A DNA stretch of 26,121 bases from an uncultured Oscillospiraceae bacterium (GTDB taxonomy: Bacteria; Bacillota; Clostridia; Oscillospirales; Acutalibacteraceae): contig URFG01000014.1 of NCBI GenBank assembly GCA_900547095.1, forward strand, positions 1 through 26,121, read 5' to 3'. Positions 6,442-14,933 of the stretch are shown piece by piece. A model generated the notes under the pieces. That model saw only the letters and a list, made by a program, of their open reading frames with translations. It did no database searches and had not been told where the DNA came from. A program made the position numbers and the translations under genes. Position 1 is the stretch's first letter. Each line of letters opens with the position of its first letter.

Positions 6442-8264
6442 AACATCTTGATAAAAAAAGTTTAATAAGACCTATTTCCGCTTTGCTCGGTGCGGCAGTT
6501 GTGTTAAGCAGCGCCGTAACCGCAATAGCGGTTACTTCGGGAAAGAAAAATGATACCGAAAAAACTGCGGTAGCTGTGGAAGAAAAGGCTGAAACCTTAT
6601 CTTCAAAAGCCGAGAAAAACGAAACTGTCTATGTTATCGCTGGAGCAGACGGCAGCGTTGAGAAAATAATTGTCAGCGATTGGATTAAAAATTCCCTGAA
6701 TGCCGCAAAGCTTACCGATAAATCCGAGCTTAAAGACGCCGAAAATGTCAAGGGCGACGAAACCTATACTATGAGCTCCGATAATATGAAAGTATGGGAC
6801 GCCCAGGGCAACGATATTTATTACAAGGGCAGTATCGATAAAGAACTTCCTGTTAAGCTTTCGGTTTCCTATAAGCTTGACGGCAAGGAAATATCTCCCG
6901 ATAAGCTTGCGGGAAAAAGCGGTAAAGTAACCGTCAGGTACGATTATTCAAATAATCAGTACGAAACCGTTAATATCGACGGCAAGGAAGAGAAAATCTA
7001 TGTTCCTTTTGCAATGCTCACAGGAATGCTTCTTGATAACGATGTTTTCACAAACATTGAAGTTACAAACGGTAAGATTATAAACGACGGCGATCATTCC
7101 GCCGTTGCAGGTATTGCATTCCCGGGGCTTCAGAGCAACCTCAATATCTCTAAGGATAAACTTAATATCCCCGATTATGTTGAGATAACAGCCGATGTAA
7201 AGAACTTTAAAATGTCAAACACCGTAACCATAGCGGCTAACAATCTTTTCAATGAGATTGATACTTCAAAAATCAACTCCGTATCAGAGCTTGAAGAACA
7301 GCTTTCAAAGGTAACTTCGGCTATGACTCAGCTTACCGACGGCTCTTCACAGCTTTATTCGGGCCTTGTAACACTTCTCGGCAAATCAGACGAGCTTATT
7401 GCAGGAGTAAATAAATTAGCCGCAGGCTTATCCGAGCTTACTTCTCAAAACGGCAACCTTACTTCCGGTGCAACCCAGGTGTTTAACGGTCTTCTTGATA
7501 ACGCTTATCAGACTATTACCTCAAAGGGTATCACCATTGATAATCTCACTATTGAAAACTACAGCACGGTTTTAAATAATCTTGTTGCTTCGCCTGACGC
7601 AACGCAGACTTCACAGCTTGTAGGAATAGCAAAAGCGTCTTTAAATACGGCTCTTGCAAACGCGGGAGTTCCTGAGAGTTTATATGATGTAGCAACATTT
7701 GTACTCTATCAGCAATATGCTTCAAATCCGCAGATAAGCCAGGCACAAGCTTTAGAAGCCGTTAAAGCAGTTATGCAAAACGATACGTTGCGTAATCAAG
7801 CAATACTTACCTTTAATAATCTCGGCGCTCAGGGACAAATGGCAATAAACGGTCTTCGCCTTACTCTTGCAAAATCCGCTTTAAAGCCCGAGATCGACGC
7901 GGCATTAAGTAAGCTTGACGGATACAAAGAGCTTTACGAGGGAATTTATAAATACACCGCAGGCGTAAGTCAGGTTCAGAGCGGAGTAAACGAGCTTTCT
8001 TCAAAGCTCCCTGCTTTAAAGAGCGGCGTAGGTCAGCTTAAAGACGGTGCCGGAAACTTAAACGACGGACTTAAGCAGTTTAACGAACAGGGCATTAAAA
8101 AGATCACCGATCTTGCAAACGGTGATGTAAGAAATCTCGTTGTAAGAGCAAAAGCCACGGTGGATGTTTCAAAGAATTATAAATCTTTCTCCGGTATTTC
8201 GGATGAAATGGACGGAAGCGTTAAGTTCGTTTATAAAACCGATTCCATTAAAGCAGATAAATAA
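6438..8264 (+). CDS. secreted heptad-repeat partner of the MMPL transporter (YhgE-like repeats)
   Basis: The 608-residue protein starts with a signal peptide (basic start, hydrophobic segment about 12-33). It then has a beta-rich region up to about residue 280. After that come helical repeats of the L-x-x-G type, such as LTDGSSQLYSGL, AAGLSELTS and SGVGQLKDGAGNLNDGLKQF. These repeats are known from YhgE/Pip-type proteins and actinobacterial MMPL companions. Unlike YhgE it has no C-terminal membrane helices, and it ends with a short beta-like segment. It overlaps the MMPL stop by four bases, so a periplasm-side or wall-spanning adaptor for that transporter is the likely role. That role is inferred from context. 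Confidence 0.75.
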   Translation: MKHLDKKSLIRPISALLGAAVVLSSAVTAIAVTSGKKNDTEKTAVAVEEKAETLSSKAEKNETVYVIAGADGSVEKIIVSDWIKNSLNAAKLTDKSELKDAENVKGDETYTMSSDNMKVWDAQGNDIYYKGSIDKELPVKLSVSYKLDGKEISPDKLAGKSGKVTVRYDYSNNQYETVNIDGKEEKIYVPFAMLTGMLLDNDVFTNIEVTNGKIINDGDHSAVAGIAFPGLQSNLNISKDKLNIPDYVEITADVKNFKMSNTVTIAANNLFNEIDTSKINSVSELEEQLSKVTSAMTQLTDGSSQLYSGLVTLLGKSDELIAGVNKLAAGLSELTSQNGNLTSGATQVFNGLLDNAYQTITSKGITIDNLTIENYSTVLNNLVASPDATQTSQLVGIAKASLNTALANAGVPESLYDVATFVLYQQYASNPQISQAQALEAVKAVMQNDTLRNQAILTFNNLGAQGQMAINGLRLTLAKSALKPEIDAALSKLDGYKELYEGIYKYTAGVSQVQSGVNELSSKLPALKSGVGQLKDGAGNLNDGLKQFNEQGIKKITDLANGDVRNLVVRAKATVDVSKNYKSFSGISDEMDGSVKFVYKTDSIKADK

Positions 8265-8279
8265 GTTTCTTATTTCTTT

Positions 8280-8310
8280 AGCGCCTGAGAGTTCTTTCTC
8301 AGGCGCTTTT
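8280..8310 (+). terminator. intrinsic terminator of the HdeD-MMPL operon
   Basis: The 11-bp stem AGCGCCTGAGA (8280-8290) pairs with TCTCAGGCGCT (8297-8307) and is followed by TTT. Confidence 0.85.
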
Positions 8311-8385
8311 CTACTATCGGTAGAAATAAATAGACCGATTCTACTCAATAACAATTTTCAGTATAGAAGATAAATTGTTTGTAGG

Positions 8386-8415
8386 TTTACTTTTTATAAA
8401 ACAGGCGATTATAAT
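8386..8415 (+). promoter_or_regulatory. probable promoter of the hemolysin III gene
   Basis: TTTACT at 8386-8391 and a perfect TATAAT at 8410-8415 are 18 bases apart, followed by GGGAGG and the ATG at 8444. Confidence 0.5.
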
Positions 8416-8443
8416 ATAAAAAAACAAACCAGGGAGGAAAGTT

Positions 8444-9115
8444 ATGTCAAGAACAAAGCTTTCGGACAGAAAACTGCCCGATTACACCAAGGGCGAGGAA
8501 ATTTTTAATATGGTATCGCATATTGTAGGAGGAGCTTTCGGCATAGCGGCATTAGTGCTTTGCGTTATAAAGGCGGCACTTGTATCGGACGCGTATGCCG
8601 TTGTATCCTGCTCTGTATACGGGGCGAGTATGGTGGTATTATATACAATGTCAAGCGTTTATCACGGACTTATAAAAGGTATACCTAAAAAGGTTATGCA
8701 GGTGATAGATCACTGCACGATATATTTTCTTATCGGCGGAACTTATACTCCTATCGCTCTTTGCGCGGTAAGAGAATATTCCACGGCTTTAAGCTGGACC
8801 TTATTCGGTCTTGTTTGGGGATTTTTGATCACTGCCTGCGTTTTTACTGCAATCGATCTTAAAAAGTATTCCGTGTTTTCTATGATCTGCTATATTCTCA
8901 CCGGCTGGTGTGTGGTCTTTTTTGCAAAGCCCGTTATAAAAACAATCGCTCTGCCCGGCCTTATTTTCCTGCTTCTCGGAGGAATTTCCTATACCGTCGG
9001 AGCCGTGCTTTACGGACTCGGCGCAAAGCACAGATATATGCATTCTGTATTCCATATTTTTGTCGTAATAGGAAGTATTCTGCAGTTTTTCTGCATTTTC
9101 TTTTATGTTATATGA
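8444..9115 (+). CDS. trhA: hemolysin III family protein (TrhA/PAQR-like)
   Basis: The 223-residue, seven-helix membrane protein carries the conserved residues of the hemolysin III/PAQR family in order: an N-terminal E-E-x-x-N-x-x-S-H-I-x-G, then SSVYHGL, then DHCTIYFLIGGTYTPIAL, and near the end HRYMHSVFHIFVVIG. The histidines and aspartate match the metal-binding set of PAQR proteins. The bacterial family, despite its name, has been linked to membrane-fluidity and lipid homeostasis (E. coli YqfA/TrhA, B. subtilis YplQ). It has its own promoter and follows a terminator, so it is probably transcribed alone or with the next gene 62 bases downstream. Confidence 0.93.
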   Translation: MSRTKLSDRKLPDYTKGEEIFNMVSHIVGGAFGIAALVLCVIKAALVSDAYAVVSCSVYGASMVVLYTMSSVYHGLIKGIPKKVMQVIDHCTIYFLIGGTYTPIALCAVREYSTALSWTLFGLVWGFLITACVFTAIDLKKYSVFSMICYILTGWCVVFFAKPVIKTIALPGLIFLLLGGISYTVGAVLYGLGAKHRYMHSVFHIFVVIGSILQFFCIFFYVI

Positions 9116-9177
9116 TTGAATTTTACATTTTTTTGTGATAAAATATATTCAATTTATGTTATAAAGGAATTGAGATC

Positions 9178-10560
9178 TTGAAATTTTCGAAATTTCAAAT
9201 AAAAGACTGTGAAAAAATAAACGGATTTTTATCCTCTTTTAATTCGGACTCATGCGAAACCTCTTTTTTGAGCTTTTTTGTATGGCAAAATTTTTTCGGT
9301 ATAAAATATGCCGTGAAAGACGGGGTTTTAATAGTCCGTTACGGAAAGAAAAAAGAAGATTATATGTATCTCCTTCCGCCTTTTACTAAAGAAAACTTTG
9401 ATGTTATTAAAAGTGCGGCAGAAGAAGAATTTCCCGATATCTGGGCAATAGAGGGAGAAAGCTTTGAAAAATTCAAAGAAGAATATAAGGATCATTATCA
9501 TTTCGCTTATACGCCTGATAATGACGATTATGTTTACACCGCTTCCGATCTCGCTTTTTTAAAAGGTAAAAAGTATCATTCAAAAAGAAACCATATTGCT
9601 AATTTCTCTAAAAATTATAACTATGAGTATGAAAGCATTTCTTCTTCAAATACAAAAGATGTGAAAAAATGCGCGCTTTTATGGTTTGAGCAGAATAATT
9701 ATAAATCTGATGAAAAGCTTGCTTGCGAGCGGGAGGGTATTTTAAAAATACTCGATAATTTTGATGATCTCTCCGTTTTCGGCGGACTTATAAGGGTGAA
9801 AGGCAAAGTTGTTGCATTCACTATAGGCTCGGCTTTAAATGAAAGAACAGCCGATATTCATTTCGAAAAAGCACTTAGTGAATTTCAAACGGGATATACT
9901 GTTATAAACCGTGATTTTGCCGCAAGAGAGATATCGGATTTTAAGTTTTTAAACAGGGAAGACGATTTGGGTCTGCCGGGGCTCAGAAAAGCAAAACTTT
10001 CTTATCATCCCGTTAAAAAAATCAAAAAATATTATTGCTTTAAAAAAACAAATTCAAAATTCGATGAATTTATCGATCTTTACTGCTCCGCATTCAGCTG
10101 GGATAAGAAATATGATCCTTTGCTTTTTGAATATTTCGGAGATAACATCAAATCGATAAAAGTTAATAATTTTCCTGTATCTATGCTTTTTGCGATAGAC
10201 TGCAAATTGATACTAAACAATGAGGAATATAAAGCCGTTTATATTTACGGTGCTGTTACAAAAAGCTCCGAGCGAGGCAAAGGATATATGCGAAAGCTTA
10301 TTAACGAAACGGCGCAAAATGAAGATTGTTTTGTTTTTTTAAAGCCTGCCGATGAGGATTTAAAAGAATTCTATGAAACCTGCGGCTTTAAAGCGGCTGA
10401 CTCTGCAGCTGCAAAAAGCAATGCTTATATAGAGATATCGGATAAGCACAGAGAGCTTCAAAAGCTTTGTAAAAAACCTGAAGAAAAATCGGAATTTATG
10501 TATTTCGCAAAATTTCAAAATGAAATAAAAGAGCTGTATTTTGAAGATACGCTCGAATGA
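9178..10560 (+). CDS. DUF2156 protein with a C-terminal GNAT domain
   Basis: The chosen start is TTG at 9178, preceded by AAAGGAA at a normal distance. The protein has 460 residues. The first ~290 resemble DUF2156, the family related to the aminoacyl-tRNA-dependent phosphatidylglycerol lysyltransferase catalytic domain. Marks of that family include YVYTASDLAFLKGKKYHSKR, HIANF, and NREDDLGLPGLRKAKLSYHP. From about residue 300 a second acyltransferase fold follows, with the acetyl-CoA loop S-S-E-R-G-K-G-Y-M at 363-371. Stand-alone DUF2156 proteins are about 290-300 residues, so this is a fusion. The substrate is unknown; aminoacylation or acetylation of a lipid or small molecule is the family-based guess. 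A long hairpin follows the stop. Confidence 0.8.
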   Translation: MKFSKFQIKDCEKINGFLSSFNSDSCETSFLSFFVWQNFFGIKYAVKDGVLIVRYGKKKEDYMYLLPPFTKENFDVIKSAAEEEFPDIWAIEGESFEKFKEEYKDHYHFAYTPDNDDYVYTASDLAFLKGKKYHSKRNHIANFSKNYNYEYESISSSNTKDVKKCALLWFEQNNYKSDEKLACEREGILKILDNFDDLSVFGGLIRVKGKVVAFTIGSALNERTADIHFEKALSEFQTGYTVINRDFAAREISDFKFLNREDDLGLPGLRKAKLSYHPVKKIKKYYCFKKTNSKFDEFIDLYCSAFSWDKKYDPLLFEYFGDNIKSIKVNNFPVSMLFAIDCKLILNNEEYKAVYIYGAVTKSSERGKGYMRKLINETAQNEDCFVFLKPADEDLKEFYETCGFKAADSAAAKSNAYIEISDKHRELQKLCKKPEEKSEFMYFAKFQNEIKELYFEDTLE

Positions 10561-10564
10561 TTAA

Positions 10565-10603
10565 AACACGGTTTGAAAAGATAACATCTTTTCAAACCGT
10601 GTT
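10565..10603. terminator. long perfect hairpin after the DUF2156-GNAT gene
   Basis: A perfect 16-bp stem (10565-10580 with 10588-10603) has a 7-base loop. It begins 4 bases after the stop codon. No T-run follows, only ATATAT-type sequence, so it is either a weak terminator or a 3' RNA stabiliser. The AT-rich stretch that follows (10604-10716) contains two similar 20-base segments with TATATACAAT cores near 10630 and 10650, for which I have no function. Confidence 0.6.
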
Positions 10604-10716
10604 ACTATATATATTATGTTATCAAGTTATCATATACAATATATAGTTATTATATACAATTTAATATGAAGAGTTTTGTCATATATGATGAAATATATAA
10701 AAGTGCTTTTTGACTA

Positions 10717-10744
10717 TTGAAAATTTCATAAAAAGTGGTATAAT
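10717..10744 (+). promoter_or_regulatory. promoter of the nrdD-nrdG-dut operon
   Basis: TTGAAA at 10717-10722 and TATAAT at 10739-10744 are 16 bases apart, and the -10 is extended (TGG-TATAAT). Transcription would begin near 10751, giving a leader of about 70 bases that contains both NrdR-like boxes. Confidence 0.65.
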
Positions 10745-10757
10745 AAATTCACTTAAT

Positions 10758-10805
10758 AATCAATAAGTAGTGATATGCTGTTTTTAAAACCACAATATTT
10801 AGTGT
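10758..10805 (+). promoter_or_regulatory. pair of NrdR-box-like sites upstream of nrdD
   Basis: The NrdR consensus is acaCwAtATaTwGtgt. The 16-mer at 10790-10805 (CCACAATATTTAGTGT) matches 14 of 16 positions. The 16-mer at 10758-10773 (AATCAATAAGTAGTGA) matches 11, including C-w-A-t-A and T-w-G-t-g. They are exactly 32 bp apart, close to three helical turns, which is the known tandem spacing. NrdR is the ATP/dATP-sensing repressor of ribonucleotide reductase genes, and nrdD lies directly downstream. Confidence 0.65.
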
Positions 10806-10821
10806 TCAGGAGGAGATATTG

Positions 10822-12996
10822 ATGAAAATCATTAAAAGAAGCGGCGCAGAGGTAGAATTTGATCCGTCAAAAATCATTGTTGCCGTAACAAAGGCAAATG
10901 AAAGCGTCGTTCCGAGCGAAAGAATGAGCGAGCTCCAAATAAAAAGAATAGCCGAAGATGTTGAGCTTGCGGTAAGAAATGTGAATAGGGCGCTCGGAGT
11001 AGAGGAAATTCAGGATATCGTCGAAAATCAGATAATGAATCAGAGGGCTTTCTCGGTTGCAAGAAGATATATTACTTATAGGTATAACCGTCAGCTTATC
11101 CGTAAATCCAACACAACCGATGAGCAGATCTTAGCTCTCATAGAGTGCAATAACGAGGAAGTAAAGCAGGAAAATTCTAATAAAAATCCCACTGTAAACA
11201 GCGTTCAGCGCGATTATATGGCGGGTGAAGTCAGTAAGGATATCACTAAGAGAATTCTTCTTCCCTCAAATGTTGTAGAGGCTCACGATCAGGGCCTTAT
11301 CCATTTTCACGACGCGGATTATTTCGCTCAGCATATGCATAACTGCGATCTTGTAAATCTTGAAGATATGTTGCAAAACGGTACAGTTATAAGCGGAACA
11401 TTGATTGAAAAGCCACATAGTTTTTCAACTGCCTGCAATATAGCAACACAGATAATAGCGCAGGTCGCTTCAAGCCAGTACGGCGGACAGAGCATTTCTT
11501 TAACCCACCTTGCGCCTTTTGTTCAGATCAGCCGTGAAAAGATCACTGCATCTGTTAAAGAAGAGCTTGAAGAGGTTGGATGCACAGATAAGGATAAGCT
11601 TGGGAAAATAGTGGAAAAGCGTTTGCGCGAGGAAGTTCGCAAAGGTATCCAAATGATCCAGTATCAGGTAGTCACTCTCCTTACTACTAACGGACAGGCT
11701 CCCTTTGTAACCGTATTTATGTATCTTAACGAAGCCAAGGATCCTCAGAAAAAAGCCGACCTTGCTATGATCATAGAAGAAACACTCAAGCAGAGAATTC
11801 AGGGCGTAAAAAATGAAAAGGGAGTTTGGATAACTCCGGCATTCCCTAAGCTTATCTATGTTCTTGAAGAGGATAATATTTCCGAGGACTCTCCTTATTG
11901 GTATTTGACAGAGCTTGCCGCCAAATGCACGGCAAAGAGAATGGTTCCCGATTATATTTCCGAGAAAATTATGCTTGAAAATAAAATCGATAAAAACGGT
12001 GAGGGTCACTGCTATACCTGTATGGGCTGCCGCAGCTTCTTAACACCTTATGTTGATGAAAACGGTAAGCCGAAGTATTACGGCAGATTTAATCAGGGCG
12101 TTGTCACGGTAAATCTCGTTGATATCGGTCTTTCCGCACAGAAAGATCTAAAGAAATTCTGGGAGATTTTCGATGAAAGAATGGAACTTTGCCACACAGC
12201 TCTTAAATGCCGCCACGAAAGGCTCACCGGCACTTTGTCAGACGCCGCACCTATTCTTTGGCAGCACGGTGCGCTTTTAAGACTTAAAAAGGGCGAAACC
12301 ATTGATAAGTATCTCCACGGCGGATATTCAACCCTTTCTCTCGGATATGCAGGTCTTTGGGAATGCGTATATTCTCTTATCGGTAAAAAGCTTACCGAAA
12401 AAGAGGGCGAGGAATTAGGTCTTGAAATAATGAGAAAGCTCAATGAGTACACCGCTAAATGGAAAGCCGAAGAAAATATAGATTATTCTCTTTACGGCAC
12501 GCCTCTTGAAAGCACAACATATAAATTTGCAAAATGCCTGCAAAAGAGATTCGGTATAGTCAAGGGCGTTACCGATAAAAACTATATTACGAACAGCTAT
12601 CATATCCACGTAACGGAGCAAATAGACGCATTTAAAAAGCTTGAGCTTGAATCGAAATTCCAGGCGCTTTCTCCCGGAGGAGCTATTTCATATGTCGAAG
12701 TTCCCGATATGCAGAATAATATCCCGGCAGTTTTGAGTGTTATGAAATTTATCTATAACCATATTATGTATGCCGAGCTTAACACAAAGAGCGATTACTG
12801 CCAGGTTTGCGGGTATGACGGCGAAATGCAGATCAAAGAGGATAATGACGGTAAGCTTATCTGGGTCTGCCCCGACTGCGGAAATACAGATCAGGATAAA
12901 ATGAATGTTGCAAGAAGGACCTGCGGTTATATAGGTACGCAATTCTGGAATCAGGGAAGAACGCAGGAAATAAAGGAAAGAGTTCTTCATTTATAA
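10822..12996 (+). CDS. nrdD: anaerobic ribonucleoside-triphosphate reductase
   Basis: The protein reduces ribonucleoside triphosphates to deoxy forms using a glycyl radical. I choose ATG 10822, not the TTG three bases earlier, because it sits at a better distance from CAGGAGGAG. It has 724 residues, normal for NrdD. An ATP-cone (about 1-90, beginning MKIIKRSGAEVEFDPSKI) gives allosteric control. The catalytic barrel follows, with NCDLVNLEDML and GGQSISLTHLAPF. The C-terminus has a four-cysteine zinc site (CQVC...CPDC) and the radical loop RRTCGYIG with the radical glycine at residue 702. nrdG starts 12 bases downstream. It indicates DNA synthesis under strict anaerobiosis. Confidence 0.97.
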   Translation: MKIIKRSGAEVEFDPSKIIVAVTKANESVVPSERMSELQIKRIAEDVELAVRNVNRALGVEEIQDIVENQIMNQRAFSVARRYITYRYNRQLIRKSNTTDEQILALIECNNEEVKQENSNKNPTVNSVQRDYMAGEVSKDITKRILLPSNVVEAHDQGLIHFHDADYFAQHMHNCDLVNLEDMLQNGTVISGTLIEKPHSFSTACNIATQIIAQVASSQYGGQSISLTHLAPFVQISREKITASVKEELEEVGCTDKDKLGKIVEKRLREEVRKGIQMIQYQVVTLLTTNGQAPFVTVFMYLNEAKDPQKKADLAMIIEETLKQRIQGVKNEKGVWITPAFPKLIYVLEEDNISEDSPYWYLTELAAKCTAKRMVPDYISEKIMLENKIDKNGEGHCYTCMGCRSFLTPYVDENGKPKYYGRFNQGVVTVNLVDIGLSAQKDLKKFWEIFDERMELCHTALKCRHERLTGTLSDAAPILWQHGALLRLKKGETIDKYLHGGYSTLSLGYAGLWECVYSLIGKKLTEKEGEELGLEIMRKLNEYTAKWKAEENIDYSLYGTPLESTTYKFAKCLQKRFGIVKGVTDKNYITNSYHIHVTEQIDAFKKLELESKFQALSPGGAISYVEVPDMQNNIPAVLSVMKFIYNHIMYAELNTKSDYCQVCGYDGEMQIKEDNDGKLIWVCPDCGNTDQDKMNVARRTCGYIGTQFWNQGRTQEIKERVLHL

Positions 12997-13008
12997 AAGG
13001 AAAGTTTT

Positions 13009-13530
13009 ATGCATTACGGTGAAATTAAAGAAAGAGATATTGCAAACGGTATAGGAGTTCGGGTTTCACTGTTTGTTTCAGGTTGCACAAATCGCTGTGA
13101 AGGTTGCTTTAATAAGCAGACCTGGGATTTCAATTTCGGCGAGCATTATACTAAAAAAACGCAGGACAAGATAATAGAGCTTTTAAAGCCTGATTTTGTA
13201 ACGGGACTTACTCTTCTCGGCGGCGAGCCCTTTGAGCCTAAAAATCAAGAGGAGCTTTTAAAACTCACAAACAGGGTAAAAAATGAGCTTCCCCAAAAAA
13301 ATATTTGGTGTTACACCGGATTTACTTTAGAGCGGCTTTTAAACGAAGAAGATTATTGCCATTCGCCGTTCACTTTAGAATTGCTTGATAATATTGATGT
13401 TCTTGTTGACGGGAAATTTGAAGAGGATAAAAAAAATATCCGCCTAAAATTCCGCGGCAGTGAAAATCAAAGACTTATTGATATGAACAAGACAAGGTCT
13501 ATGGGTAAAATAATGCTTTTAGAGCTTTAA
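13009..13530 (+). CDS. nrdG: NrdD-activating radical SAM enzyme
   Basis: The 173-residue protein is the activase that abstracts hydrogen from the NrdD glycine using S-adenosylmethionine and a 4Fe-4S cluster. The cluster motif C-x3-C-x2-C is present at Cys26, Cys30 and Cys33 (SGCTNRCEGCF). A typical NrdG context follows: TLLGGEPFEP (the GGE motif that holds SAM) and WCYTGFTLE. Its length is usual for NrdG. It lies between nrdD and dut with short gaps (12 and 14 bases), so all three are one operon. Confidence 0.96.
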   Translation: MHYGEIKERDIANGIGVRVSLFVSGCTNRCEGCFNKQTWDFNFGEHYTKKTQDKIIELLKPDFVTGLTLLGGEPFEPKNQEELLKLTNRVKNELPQKNIWCYTGFTLERLLNEEDYCHSPFTLELLDNIDVLVDGKFEEDKKNIRLKFRGSENQRLIDMNKTRSMGKIMLLEL

Positions 13531-13544
13531 AAAGGAGAAAACCG

Positions 13545-13982
13545 ATGAAGATAAGAATAAAAAAGCTGAAAAATAACGCGATAATTCCCACAAGAGGCTC
13601 TTTACAGGCGGCAGGATATGACCTTTATGCCTGTCTTGATTCAGATTCGGTTGAGATCGAGCCGCATAAAACCGTTAAGATAGGCACAGGACTTTCCGTG
13701 GAAGTGCCGGAAGGTTATTTCGGTGCAATTTTTGCGAGAAGCGGTCTTGCCGCAAAGCAAGGCTTAAGACCTGCAAACTGCGTGGGAGTTGCCGATTCGG
13801 ATTACAGAGGCGAGTATATCGTCGCTGTTCATAATGATACTGACGAGCCTAAAATAATAGAAAACGGCGACAGAATTGCTCAGCTTGTTATAATGCCTTA
13901 TTTAAGCGTTGAATTTGAAGAGGCGCAGGAGCTTGACGCTACCGAGAGAGGCACCGGAGGCTTCGGAAGCACAGGAAAATAA
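13545..13982 (+). CDS. dut: dUTP diphosphatase
   Basis: The 145-residue trimeric dUTPase has all five motifs in order: AAGYDLYA (22-29), ARSGLA (64-69), GVADSDYRGE (81-90, with the catalytic Asp84 and stacking Tyr87), GDRIAQL (108-114) and RGTGGFGSTG (135-144). It hydrolyses dUTP to dUMP and pyrophosphate, which keeps uracil out of DNA and feeds dTMP synthesis. Its position behind nrdD and nrdG couples it to dNTP production. AAAGGAG precedes the start and a strong terminator ends the operon. Confidence 0.97.
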   Translation: MKIRIKKLKNNAIIPTRGSLQAAGYDLYACLDSDSVEIEPHKTVKIGTGLSVEVPEGYFGAIFARSGLAAKQGLRPANCVGVADSDYRGEYIVAVHNDTDEPKIIENGDRIAQLVIMPYLSVEFEEAQELDATERGTGGFGSTGK

Positions 13983-13991
13983 TTATAAAAT

Positions 13992-14038
13992 AAAACCGTT
14001 GCGTGAACTGAAAAATCAGTTCACGCAACGGTTTTTTT
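13992..14038 (+). terminator. intrinsic terminator of the nrdD-nrdG-dut operon
   Basis: A perfect 20-bp stem (13992-14011 with 14016-14035) has an AAAA loop and ends in seven T residues. It is the strongest terminator in the window. Confidence 0.92.
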
Positions 14039-14046
14039 AATATTCT

Positions 14047-14078
14047 GCGCGGAAAAATTTGTTCGGTTGTATTGTCTA
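14047..14078. repeat. half copy of the palindromic repeat seen at 26066
   Basis: Bases 14049-14070 match 26101-26121 apart from one extra A and three transitions. They continue into TTGTATTGTCTA, the complement of the left arm that starts the repeat at 26067. No left arm is visible, because the dut terminator lies there. Confidence 0.45.
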
Positions 14079-14112
14079 ATCTATCTTTAAAATCAATAAA
14101 ATATGCAATAAT

Positions 14113-14911
14113 TCATTCTATCGGCAAGACAAGGCGGTGGCATTATCGGCGCGTTTCTATCTCACGGCCTGTGTATGGTGCAACTATTCCTAAAACACGC
14201 GGAAAATCTTTTACTTTTAACCCTCTCGATTTAACTTCCTTGCCTAAAGTGAGCCAGGCATTGTCAATTTCCTCGTATCCGCCGCAATATAGCACGGAAA
14301 GTGCTTTGCAGGCAGGTAAGGTTACCGCTTCTTTAGGAGCTTTTTCTTTTATCATCGGAATACCCACCCAAAAAGGATATGGAGTATCGCCGATATATCC
14401 GTCAAGATAATCGCAGCGCTCTGAGATAGAAAAGATAGGTTCACTCGATAATTTAAACCCTTTTCGAATACAATCGCTGTAAAAATCATACATAGCGTCA
14501 TATTTTTCTTTTATCGTGTGTCCCTCACATTTTCTCATACAACATATCACTTCGGGTAAATTCATTATATGAACTGATATGCTGCCGCTTTTTTCGGCTC
14601 TTATCCGCAATTCTTCTACACTGCGCGTAAGATCGTGAAGTTTGTTTTCAAGAATTTTAAGCAGATCAGCCGCCTCGCCTCCGCGATTAAAATATTCTAT
14701 TATATCTGCGGTGCTAAGTCCCATTGTTTTAAATTTTTCGATCTGCAATATCCGTGCGATATTATGGTTATCATAATATCTTCTTCCGTTTTCGGGAGAA
14801 ATGTAGATAGGTTTTAGCAATCCTTTTTTTTCCATTCGCATAATAGTGCTGCGGGAAACCCCGCAGGATTGAGCCGCCTCGGATATCTGAAAAAAAATTT
14901 TTTGTATTCAT
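14113..14911 (-). pseudogene. MerR-family regulator with two inactivating lesions
   Basis: A good AAGGAG site precedes ATG at 14911, but that frame is broken. MNTKNFF is encoded up to a run of eight T (14890-14897 as A on the plus strand). The true frame then continues one base off as QISEAAQSCGVSRSTIMRME, a MerR helix-turn-helix. It runs on through a coiled-coil dimer helix and a GyrI-like effector-binding domain (LPACKALSVLYCGGYEEI, VAPYTGREIETRR). Removing one T restores the frame. At the other end TAA (14143-14145) stands where homologues have Tyr; the frame continues CHRLVLPIE to a natural TGA at 14113-14115. The longest intact frame starts at 14841 inside the HTH and cannot bind DNA normally. 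Confidence 0.8.
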
Positions 14912-14933
14912 TAAAATTTTCTCCTTTTTGCTC

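Noticed and set aside
10620..10670. TATATACAAT-containing tandem segments as CRISPR-like or iteron repeats
   Set aside because: There are only two imperfect AT-rich copies, with no spacer structure or replication gene.
10710..10744. TTGACT at 10710 as the -35 of the nrdD promoter
   Set aside because: It is 23 bases from TATAAT, which is too far. TTGAAA at 10717 gives a spacer of 16.
14072..14410. Plus-strand 112-codon frame opposite the MerR gene
   Set aside because: It is the antisense of the conserved effector-binding domain, lacks a ribosome site and has no recognisable product.
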